Part shown: positions 1 to 5,036 of the stretch, one piece after another
Layout: each line of letters starts with the position of its first letter
How positions within the stretch are numbered: the first letter of the stretch is position 1
Assembly: GCA_900770055.1 (NCBI GenBank)
Contig: CAAGJD010000005.1
Location: 1-5,036, forward strand
DNA: 5,036 nucleotides
From: Acholeplasmatales bacterium
Lineage (GTDB): Bacteria; Bacillota_I; Bacilli_A; Acholeplasmatales; Anaeroplasmataceae
Reading direction: 5' to 3'
Notes under the pieces: model-generated
Told to the model about the DNA's origin: nothing
Databases searched by the model: none
What the model saw: only the letters and a program-made list of their open reading frames with translations
Translations under genes and position numbers: made by a program

Positions 1-1425
1 AGGAATTATGTTCTTAGAATACATCAATACCTTTTGTGTATCATCAAGCTCATTACCAGAAGAATCTGTATTTCCTAAAGATAATAATCCTAATACACTC
101 TTTAATAATGACTTTGTATCACCTTCAGTTAATAGCTTTGAAGCAGTTAAATGAGCAGGAGAATTAAACATATAATTAGGATTTGTCTCTAATTTATCTT
201 TAATTATAGTTTCTTCAGGAATGTAGTCAGATAAATAACCATCCTTAAATAAAATACTAATAACCTCTACTACATCTTCTGATAATCCATCAATTTTAAG
301 CTCATCTAAATGATTAACAATTGAATCAATTAATGAAAGACTGAAATTAACAAAATATGTCTTTGCATCAAATTCATCAACTATTTTATTAAATTTCTCT
401 TGGAAGCCCTCCTTCGCAAATACTTTAACAATTGCTTCCATTACATCGCCTTCATATTCACCTAAAATAATAGGCTTAATATCATCAGCTCCATATTTCA
501 TCATAATGTCAAAAGTATCTCTTGCGAATTTAGTGTAAGCACCTATTTCCTCTGTAAAAGCAATATTAGTGCTAATACCTCTACCTTCATCATTTAAACC
601 ACCTGAAAATACTATATCAGCTGCAAATAAATAATATGGTACATTATCTTTATTTTTAACTGAATTTAATATTTTAAATATACCATTTGTTCCATATTCA
701 CCAACTGATTGATAAACACAATATAAAGAATCTGTACTCTCATTACCAAACTCATATTCATCATATTTCTTTTCGCCAACACCACCAGCAAATATATAAA
801 GAATTGAACCTAAGAAGGACATACATACTAGACCACCTACAAGGCCTCTACCTAAACCTACAAGACCGCCAAAAAGCTTTCTTTTATTATAGGACTTTTC
901 AGTCTCAAGCTCAGCATTTTTCTTTTCAATTTTTCTTTTGTGTTTTCTTTCAGGATAAAATATTTGATAAATAATATATAAAATGAAATCTAATAATAAG
1001 TATACTATACCAAAAATAACCGCAAAAACAATGTGATATGCATAATTTACAAGAGCTGATAAATAAGCACCATTATCTTGTAATATTAATAATAAGCCAT
1101 CACCAAAATCTAGTTGTTTTGGTATAAATTCAATTAGAATCTCCTTTAATCCCTTACATGATTCTGTTACTCCCATTGCATTTTGTAGACCATTCGTACC
1201 CATAAACACATTTACAAATGATACAACACCAGCATCAGTACCAGGACTATTTACAATTATTAAGTATGTAATGAAGCATATTAAAAATGCAACAACACTT
1301 TGGATTAATAAAATAATGCTTTTTCTTAATCCTCTTAACAAACCTAATATGATAGCTGTTGCTAAAATCAATATAAATAATAGGGTTGGCCCCCATAATA
1401 TTAAAAAATTAATTAATCCATTCAT
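1..1425 (-). CDS. Large CvpA-like membrane protein, C-terminus beyond left edge
   Basis: The reading frame is open from an ATG at 1425 to the left edge, giving 475 residues with no stop, so the C-terminus is missing. The start is set by a strong AAAGGGGG ribosome site 7 nt upstream. Four hydrophobic helices are visible, at about residues 12-30, 37-58, 130-154 and 185-213. A basic RGLRK turn (31-35) follows helix 1. A highly charged lysine/arginine/glutamate stretch (158-183) lies between helices 3 and 4, then a glycine-rich segment (186-199, GGLVGLGRGLVGG). By the positive-inside rule, both basic segments are cytoplasmic, and residues 59-125 and 214-475 face outward. The two N-terminal helices joined by a G-L-x-R-G turn, plus the later Gly-rich helix, recall the CvpA family. 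CvpA proteins are usually much shorter and lack this C-terminal part. Family assignment is tentative; the role is unknown. The gene is divergent from tRNA-Trp. Confidence 0.75.
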   Translation of the reverse strand, partial: MNGLINFLILWGPTLLFILILATAIILGLLRGLRKSIILLIQSVVAFLICFITYLIIVNSPGTDAGVVSFVNVFMGTNGLQNAMGVTESCKGLKEILIEFIPKQLDFGDGLLLILQDNGAYLSALVNYAYHIVFAVIFGIVYLLLDFILYIIYQIFYPERKHKRKIEKKNAELETEKSYNKRKLFGGLVGLGRGLVGGLVCMSFLGSILYIFAGGVGEKKYDEYEFGNESTDSLYCVYQSVGEYGTNGIFKILNSVKNKDNVPYYLFAADIVFSGGLNDEGRGISTNIAFTEEIGAYTKFARDTFDIMMKYGADDIKPIILGEYEGDVMEAIVKVFAKEGFQEKFNKIVDEFDAKTYFVNFSLSLIDSIVNHLDELKIDGLSEDVVEVISILFKDGYLSDYIPEETIIKDKLETNPNYMFNSPAHLTASKLLTEGDTKSLLKSVLGLLSLGNTDSSGNELDDTQKVLMYSKNIIP

Positions 1426-1432
1426 AAACCTT

Positions 1433-1440
1433 CCCCCTTT
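1433..1440 (-). promoter_or_regulatory. Ribosome binding site of the CvpA-like gene
   Basis: On the minus strand AAAGGGGG lies 7 nt before the ATG at 1425. A second AAGG directly after it (1429-1432) is only 3 nt from the start and is probably too close to be used. This site fixes the start codon; no competing ATG in frame lies nearby. Confidence 0.7.
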
Positions 1441-1457
1441 GGTTGGTATATATCCTT

Positions 1458-1486
1458 ATTTTAACCCGATTTTCTTTTTTTTACAA
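1458..1486 (-). promoter_or_regulatory. Candidate sigma-A-type promoter for the CvpA-like gene
   Basis: Read on the minus strand, TTGTAA (1481-1486) and TAAAAT (1458-1463) are separated by 17 nt. They match the -35 and -10 consensus at 4 and 5 of 6 bases. Transcription would begin near 1451, leaving a short leader of about 25 nt that carries the ribosome site. A second TATAAT lies at 1520-1525 on the same strand but has no good -35 at 16-18 nt. The sequence is very AT-rich, so chance matches are likely and this call is moderate at best. Confidence 0.4.
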
Positions 1487-1573
1487 TCCAAATATAATAT
1501 ATTTAGAAAATAATATGACATTATATTTATTTTTAATTATTTCTTTTACAAAATCTCTTTTTTTATTTTTTCC

Positions 1574-1602
1574 TTGAATTAGAAAAGTAATTGTGTTATA
1601 CT
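1574..1602 (+). promoter_or_regulatory. Promoter of tRNA-Trp, extended -10 type
   Basis: TTGAAT (1574-1579) matches the -35 consensus at 4 of 6 bases. TATACT (1597-1602) follows after exactly 17 nt and matches the -10 at 5 of 6. A TG at 1594-1595, one base before the -10, makes the extended form TGnTATACT. The expected transcription start, about 1608-1610, lies only 5-7 nt before the mature tRNA 5' end, so the 5' leader would be very short. Confidence 0.75.
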
Positions 1603-1614
1603 TATCTATGTTCT

Positions 1615-1689
1615 AGGGGCATGGTGTCAATGGTAGCACACGGGTCTCCAAAACCTTTGGTACGGGTTCGAATCCTGTTGCCCCTGCCA
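1615..1689 (+). tRNA. tRNA-Trp (anticodon CCA)
   Basis: A complete 75-nt cloverleaf folds here with the 3' CCA encoded. The acceptor stem is AGGGGCA with TGCCCCT (7 of 7 pairs), followed by discriminator G. The D stem is GTGT/GCAC with one G-T pair. The anticodon loop is CTCCAAA with CCA at 1648-1650. The T stem is ACGGG/CCTGT around loop TTCGAAT. The acceptor stem, anticodon loop and GCCA end match the Bacillus-type tRNA-Trp as I recall it. The anticodon stem CGGGT/ACCTT is the weak part: its outermost pair (27-43) is a C-T mismatch and the next is G-T. Anticodon CCA reads UGG only, in keeping with a standard code. The gene stands alone, with its own promoter and terminator. Confidence 0.97.
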
Positions 1690-1698
1690 CTTAAAAAT

Positions 1699-1725
1699 AA
1701 AAGCGACTTAATTGTCGCTTTTTTT
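1699..1725 (+). terminator. Intrinsic terminator after tRNA-Trp, probably bidirectional
   Basis: The stem is AAGCGAC (1701-1707) with GTCGCTT (1714-1720) around a 6-nt loop, TTAATT. It can extend by further A-T pairs at its base. On the plus strand it runs into a T tract (1719-1725), ten bases after the end of the tRNA. On the minus strand the same hairpin is followed by TTTTATTTTT and sits immediately behind the stop of the HAD gene (1727-1729). It can therefore end both convergent transcripts. Confidence 0.88.
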
Positions 1726-1726
1726 A

Positions 1727-2155
1727 TTATTTATTTAATATTTTAATTGCTTCTTTAACGTTTTCTACTGTTAAACCAATACTTGTAGAAATACAAATAA
1801 AATGTTTATTAATAAATTCATCAGTACTATATTTAGAATCTATATCATCTAATATTACAAAGTTAGAACAAGGATGTGTTTTTAGATATTCATTTATTTC
1901 ATCCTTTCGATATTTATAATTAATTTGATATGAAATAAATGATATTCTATCATATATATCATCTAAAGCTCTTAAAAGTGAATTCCTATCCTCAAGATAA
2001 ATTCTTCTTGAAGAAATAATTACAACATATGCGTTAGTATATTTGATTATTAATTTTAATAAATTAAATTTATATTCATCAATTATCCCATCTATTAGGT
2101 TTTTATCGCCTGAAGCATTTAAAACACCATCAATATCTAAAAATATATATTTCAC
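1727..2155 (-). CDS. HAD-superfamily phosphatase-like protein (HAD_SAK_2-like)
   Basis: This is a 142-residue single-domain protein with the four HAD motifs in order. Motif I is FLDIDGVLN at residues 5-13 (nucleophile D7, acid/base D9). Motif II is the serine in VIISSRR (45-51). Motif III is the basic RK pair at 83-84. Motif IV is the acidic pair in ILDDID (D103, D104). The end, GLTVENVKEAIKIL, and the compact size resemble the small HAD domains called HAD_SAK_2, named after 'Swiss Army Knife' RNA-repair proteins. That family is inferred from the motif pattern, not from a search. Phosphatase activity on a small molecule or nucleic-acid end is likely; the substrate is unknown. No signal peptide or membrane segment is seen, so it should be cytoplasmic. 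The start is GTG; the same frame reaches a TGA at 2195-2197 with no better start. It lies 42 bp behind gerC on the same strand and may share its transcript. Confidence 0.8.
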   Translation of the reverse strand: MKYIFLDIDGVLNASGDKNLIDGIIDEYKFNLLKLIIKYTNAYVVIISSRRIYLEDRNSLLRALDDIYDRISFISYQINYKYRKDEINEYLKTHPCSNFVILDDIDSKYSTDEFINKHFICISTSIGLTVENVKEAIKILNK

Positions 2156-2157
2156 AT

Positions 2158-2168
2158 TATCACCTTTT
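2158..2168 (-). promoter_or_regulatory. Ribosome binding site setting a GTG start
   Basis: The minus strand reads AAAAGGTGATAATGTG. AGGTGAT pairs with the downstream half of the anti-Shine-Dalgarno sequence, and AGG is 7 nt from the GTG at 2155. An ATG overlapping the GTG by one base (2155-2157) is followed at once by TGA (2152-2154), so it cannot be the gene's start. Confidence 0.65.
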
Positions 2169-2183
2169 ATAATAATTATAAAA
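2165..2183. repeat. 19-bp perfect palindrome between gerC-like and HAD genes
   Basis: TTTTATAAT (2165-2173), a central A, and ATTATAAAA (2175-2183) form a perfect inverted repeat. Its left arm runs into the A's of the HAD ribosome site. It has only A-T pairs and no room for a loop, so it makes a poor RNA hairpin and looks more like a DNA-binding site, if it is functional at all. It also contains TATAAT on both strands, but no good -35 is found for the HAD gene. AT-rich spacers produce such palindromes by chance fairly often. Confidence 0.35.
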
Positions 2184-2197
2184 TATTTTCTATATCA

Positions 2198-3112
2198 TTA
2201 ATAGATGAATTCACTAATATTTATAACAATTTGACTAATATCCATATTATAATATTTTAAATTTAACGGATCACACTTACTATTTTCTATAATATTTAAA
2301 ATTGTAGTTTTTATATATTCTTTTATATTAATATCATAGCTATTGACTAAATAATATGAAATATTTATCTTATTTTTATTGATAGAACAAGAATAATCCA
2401 CTAAAACAATATCTTTATTCATGATCACATCCTCAAGCTTATCATGATTTATTAAATATTTATAAGCTTTAGCATCATATATCTCATATATATCATGATA
2501 ATAAAATAATAAACCATCTGAATTTAATGAGGCCTCATCCCAAACATTTGTTACACTTATATGAGGTATTTTTATACTTTTATTATTGTAATATTCTCTA
2601 CAAAAATTTACAAAATGAACAGGATGTGAAGAATAATAATCATAATCAGTATATACTGGTTCAACTAATATACTCATTACTAGTGGTTCACCCTTAGGGT
2701 TTTTAAATTTATATATTTCACTTAAGCTATCATTAGTTGTAAAAATATAATAATTAAAGCCAATATCCTCACTTTTAAGTGTTACATTAATTAATTCATC
2801 TATGCATAATTTATTTAACATACTAGTATGAAGAATAACTGTTGACGTATGCTTCATATTAATGCTTAAGGCTAATGATTTATTAATATTCTTAAATATT
2901 TCAAGGATAGTTTTCCCTTCAGCCCTTGCAGTATTAGTTTCACCATCTTCCTTAGAATTTAGCTCATTAGATAATAGAAAATAACCATAATATTTATCGT
3001 TACTATATTCAAATCCTATGGAAGAAATATATGTACTTTTACTAATTTTATCATTTTTACTACAGCTAAATAATAATATAATAATACAAAATAATGATAA
3101 GATTCTTTTCAT
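2198..3112 (-). CDS. Spore germination lipoprotein, GerC (GerAC) family, short form
   Basis: The protein is 304 residues and begins with a lipoprotein signal: MKR, a hydrophobic run, then lipobox LFSC with the lipidated cysteine at 17. Segment 62-94 (ARAEGKTILEIFKNINKSL, then an MKHTSTVIL strand) matches the GerAC pattern of 'EGkT..eai.n......gH...vii'. GLLFYYHDIYEI (200-211) matches the conserved 'G.avF..dk' strand of the middle domain. In known receptors the GerC subunit is anchored on the outer face of the spore inner membrane and is needed for germinant response. Family members usually have about 370-400 residues. Here the C-terminal domain, from about residue 234, is only some 70 residues long, so its last part is absent. 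The start is an ATG 2 bp after the gerA stop, with AGAGG 6 nt upstream. Assignment rests on signal, motifs and operon position. Confidence 0.87.
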   Translation of the reverse strand: MKRILSLFCIIILLFSCSKNDKISKSTYISSIGFEYSNDKYYGYFLLSNELNSKEDGETNTARAEGKTILEIFKNINKSLALSINMKHTSTVILHTSMLNKLCIDELINVTLKSEDIGFNYYIFTTNDSLSEIYKFKNPKGEPLVMSILVEPVYTDYDYYSSHPVHFVNFCREYYNNKSIKIPHISVTNVWDEASLNSDGLLFYYHDIYEIYDAKAYKYLINHDKLEDVIMNKDIVLVDYSCSINKNKINISYYLVNSYDINIKEYIKTTILNIIENSKCDPLNLKYYNMDISQIVINISEFIY

Positions 3113-3114
3113 TT

Positions 3115-4488
3115 TTATCCTCTTCTTCTTTTATTGTTTACAAATAGTGGTTTATCACGATATTTTCTTTTTTTACTTGAACTAGAGATGAAAAAGTTTT
3201 TTATTCCACCAATATCAAATGGTAAAAAAGGATAAAAATAATGAACTTCAAATAGCTTATGGTTATGCATAAAATAAGCTAATATACATGAAGATATTAT
3301 TATTCCATATATTCCTAAATAAAGCGATGAAATAAGAAAGATTAATCTTATAATGCTTATTGAGGATATAACTGTTACATTACTACTTACAACAAAGCTA
3401 CAAATAAAACAAAAAGCAGAAAATGCAACAACAAAAACACTCGCAATACCACTAGCTATTAAGTTATTACCAATAATTAGTCCTGCAGCTAATACTACAG
3501 TTGATGATATTGTAGCCTTAGCTTGCCTAAAACAAATAAAATAGATAAGCTCGAATAATGATATAACAACAAAGATGCCTAAGATTACTGGCAATGCTAC
3601 TCCTTTATTGCTTTGCTTAATTATTGAAAGCCAAATAATTGATAAGGAATCTGCTTGATATGTCATAAATGAACTAAATATACCTAAAAAGATTGTTGAT
3701 AATAATAGACAAATAAGCACTATTAATCTTAAAATAAAGGTAAATGAGCTATTACTAATATTATCAATAGCCATTCTTGTTGAAATAGCTATATTTACTG
3801 GTAATGCTAAAGTTATTGATAATCTATCGACAATAATGATAAATTCTCCATTATAAAGCCTTCTTGTAGCTAAATCAGGGCTTCCTAAATATTGATAGGA
3901 TGGAAATAATCTATTTCCTTGAAAGGCTTCAGCAATATCATCCATATTAGTTACTGAATCAATGTCTATTTGATTTAATCTATTAGATATTTTATCTAAA
4001 ATATCCTTATTATGAATATCACTAACGTATAATAAATTTATGATACTTTTACTTCTTTTCCCAATACTAAATTCTTTTATTTCTAATCTACTATCCTTTG
4101 CTCTAGTTCGAATTAAAGCAATATTATCCTTGTAGCTTTCTGTAAAACCATCTCTTGCTTGAAAAGCTCCTTCTGGTTCAACATTTGAATCCCCTGTAGG
4201 TCTTGAAGGTGGCTTTGCCAAATCAAATGAATAATATATATTATTTCTAATAGCTACTAATAAACCACAAAAAATAAGCTTTTCAATATTATCTTTTTGA
4301 TTACTAATTTCTTTACAAATGCCTGGAAATAATTCATCTAATCTACTATTTTTATCATCAAGCATTCTTGGATAAAAATCTTTCATAAAATCTAAAACAT
4401 TACATAAATGCTCTTGGTAACAAATTATCGAATTAGCCTTAGTTTCTTGGCATATTACATCCTTACTATTCTTTAGCCAATCTAGCAT
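3115..4488 (-). CDS. Spore germination receptor subunit, GerA (GerAA) family
   Basis: This is a 457-residue protein with the GerA-family layout. Residues 1 to about 245 form a soluble N-terminal region. It holds the family signature EP(x)nARDGFTESYKDNIALIRTR (104-129), then G-K-R-S-K (143-147), LFPSYQYLGSPDL (194-206) and NGEFIIIVD (213-221). About five membrane helices follow (near 249-273, 297-319, 328-348, 351-367 and 376-401), including FELIYFICFRQA, the diverged form of the family's 'FELLREA'. HYFYPFLPFD (416-425) matches the conserved cytoplasmic end, and the tail is strongly basic (KKRKYRDK...KRRRG). GerA subunits oligomerise in the spore inner membrane and are thought to form the germinant-gated ion channel. 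Residues 1-95 resemble nothing I recognise and hold five cysteines (13, 23, 29, 58, 74). The ATG is chosen because a perfect AGGAGG lies 6 nt upstream; it overlaps the gerB end by 23 bp. Confidence 0.94.
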   Translation of the reverse strand: MLDWLKNSKDVICQETKANSIICYQEHLCNVLDFMKDFYPRMLDDKNSRLDELFPGICKEISNQKDNIEKLIFCGLLVAIRNNIYYSFDLAKPPSRPTGDSNVEPEGAFQARDGFTESYKDNIALIRTRAKDSRLEIKEFSIGKRSKSIINLLYVSDIHNKDILDKISNRLNQIDIDSVTNMDDIAEAFQGNRLFPSYQYLGSPDLATRRLYNGEFIIIVDRLSITLALPVNIAISTRMAIDNISNSSFTFILRLIVLICLLLSTIFLGIFSSFMTYQADSLSIIWLSIIKQSNKGVALPVILGIFVVISLFELIYFICFRQAKATISSTVVLAAGLIIGNNLIASGIASVFVVAFSAFCFICSFVVSSNVTVISSISIIRLIFLISSLYLGIYGIIISSCILAYFMHNHKLFEVHYFYPFLPFDIGGIKNFFISSSSKKRKYRDKPLFVNNKRRRG

Positions 4489-5036
4489 GATATGCCTCCT
4501 TTATTATCCATGGAATAATTAATCCTAATAATAAAGTTATAATTAAAACTATAAATCTAACATCCAATAAATCCTTTAAAATAAAGCTATAGCCAATGAT
4601 AACTAAATAGATTAATATTCCAAAGCCTATACTAATACCTTTACTATTATTACCTATTATACTTAAATAATAGGAATTTTTAAAAATGACTGATAATGTG
4701 ATACCGATTATTGAAACATATTCAAATGTTCCCATATATCTTGATACTGGTTCAATCATAAGTGGTATAAAGCCTGATGTACTTACATTTAAAAATAATT
4801 TATCACCTGCTGAAAGTGTTAAAATGAAAAATTCAAATAAAAATAATAGCATTGAAAGCAAAACACCTAATATTATCGTTAACTTATTAATTCTTACTCC
4901 TTCATCTACTAATAATAACAATAAGAAATCAATAATAAAGAATAATATATAAAGCAATGTAAAATAGTTAAATTCTTTTATTTTTGTAAGAAGACTATAA
5001 TCTAAACTAACTAAATCATAAAAATAAAAAACATAG
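4466..5036 (-). CDS. Spore germination permease subunit, GerB (GerAB) family, N-terminus beyond right edge
   Basis: The frame stays open from the TAG at 4466-4468 to the right edge, giving 189 residues of the C-terminal half. A TTG at 4955-4957 could be mistaken for a start, but coding continues upstream of it (YVFYFYDLVSLDYS at the edge). Five hydrophobic helices are visible, near 26-45, 52-75, 103-120, 135-153 and 158-178. The stretch EPVSRYMGTFEYVSIIGITL (95-114) fits the 'i..fleRlEal.ii.W' region of the spore permease family, which belongs to the amino acid-polyamine-organocation superfamily. Members have about 360 residues and ten helices, so roughly half is missing here. In known receptors this subunit binds the nutrient germinant. 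The family call relies partly on its position directly before gerA and gerC homologues. Typical operons run A-B-C or A-C-B; here it comes first. The operon promoter is outside the window. Confidence 0.83.
   Translation of the reverse strand, partial: YVFYFYDLVSLDYSLLTKIKEFNYFTLLYILFFIIDFLLLLLVDEGVRINKLTIILGVLLSMLLFLFEFFILTLSAGDKLFLNVSTSGFIPLMIEPVSRYMGTFEYVSIIGITLSVIFKNSYYLSIIGNNSKGISIGFGILIYLVIIGYSFILKDLLDVRFIVLIITLLLGLIIPWIIKEAYHARLAKE
4495..4500 (-). promoter_or_regulatory. Ribosome binding site of the gerA-like gene
   Basis: A perfect AGGAGG on the minus strand lies 6 nt before the ATG at 4488 and inside the 3' end of the gerB-like gene. It fixes the gerA start and the 23-bp overlap, which suggests coupled translation. 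Confidence 0.85.

Larger units (their letters stand above)
1426..1614. other. Divergent intergenic region
   Basis: This 189-bp AT-rich spacer separates the minus-strand membrane-protein gene from the plus-strand tRNA gene. It holds one candidate promoter for each direction and a ribosome site for the left gene. I see no open frame with a ribosome site, no riboswitch-like fold and no long repeat in it. Confidence 0.7.

Noticed and set aside
687..974. Plus-strand open frame of 95 codons
   Set aside because: It lies antisense within the well-supported CvpA-like gene, has no ribosome site, and its product is low-complexity His/Gln-rich, as expected from reverse reading of AT-rich coding DNA.
1271..1513. 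Plus-strand open frame of 80 codons
   Set aside because: It is antisense to the N-terminal helices of the CvpA-like gene and runs through its promoter and ribosome site. No ribosome site of its own is seen.
1426..1614. Riboswitch or T-box leader upstream of the CvpA-like gene
   Set aside because: The inferred leader is only about 25 nt, and no T-box motif, stem series or anti-terminator is visible.
1615..1689. tRNA 3' end used as a phage or island attachment site
   Set aside because: No copy of the tRNA 3' end is seen elsewhere in the window, and no integrase or other mobile-element gene is present.
3353..3544. Plus-strand open frame of 63 codons
   Set aside because: It is antisense to the membrane helices of the GerA-like protein, and no ribosome site is evident.
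4686..4952. Plus-strand open frame of 88 codons
   Set aside because: It is antisense to the GerB-like gene and its Asn/Ser/Lys-rich product looks like a shadow.
4955..4957. TTG as the start of the permease gene
   Set aside because: The same frame is open to the right edge and encodes more protein of plausible composition. The family is about twice the visible length, so this is an internal leucine.
1..5036. UGA read as tryptophan (mycoplasma-type code)
   Set aside because: All tryptophans seen are TGG, no gene contains an in-frame TGA, and the tRNA-Trp has anticodon CCA. None of the four visible stops is TGA either, so this window alone does not fully settle the point.

Overview
The window is strongly AT-rich and reads as chromosome of a low-GC, endospore-forming Bacillota. 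The support is a tripartite spore germinant-receptor operon, a tRNA-Trp very close to the Bacillus type, and Shine-Dalgarno sites matching a Bacillota 16S tail. Tryptophan is written TGG at every position seen. The tRNA has anticodon CCA and the four visible stop codons are TAA or TAG, so the standard bacterial code fits. The receptor proteins are compact and diverged from the Bacillus ones, which hints at a less-studied lineage (a gut or environmental Bacilli/Erysipelotrichia-like group). The exact taxon cannot be read from this sequence.

Layout. Positions 1-1425 (minus strand) hold a long gene that is open to the left edge. It encodes a four-helix membrane protein with a CvpA-like N-terminal architecture and a large C-terminal part predicted outside the membrane. 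Positions 1426-1614 are a divergent intergenic region with a candidate promoter for that gene and a good promoter for the tRNA. Positions 1615-1689 are tRNA-Trp (plus strand), followed at once by a hairpin terminator. That hairpin also serves the convergent minus-strand transcript arriving from the right.

Positions 5036 down to 1727 form one tightly packed minus-strand gene run: a GerB-type permease (N-terminus beyond the right edge), a GerA-type subunit (23-bp overlap), a GerC-type lipoprotein (2-bp gap), then after 42 bp a small HAD-superfamily phosphatase-like protein. GerA, GerB and GerC families together make a nutrient-sensing receptor in the inner membrane of the dormant spore. The order B-A-C, the short GerC and the HAD gene at the end of the run are the distinctive points.

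No mobile element, CRISPR array or evident novel system was found. The least explained pieces are the large CvpA-like protein and the HAD gene behind the germination operon.
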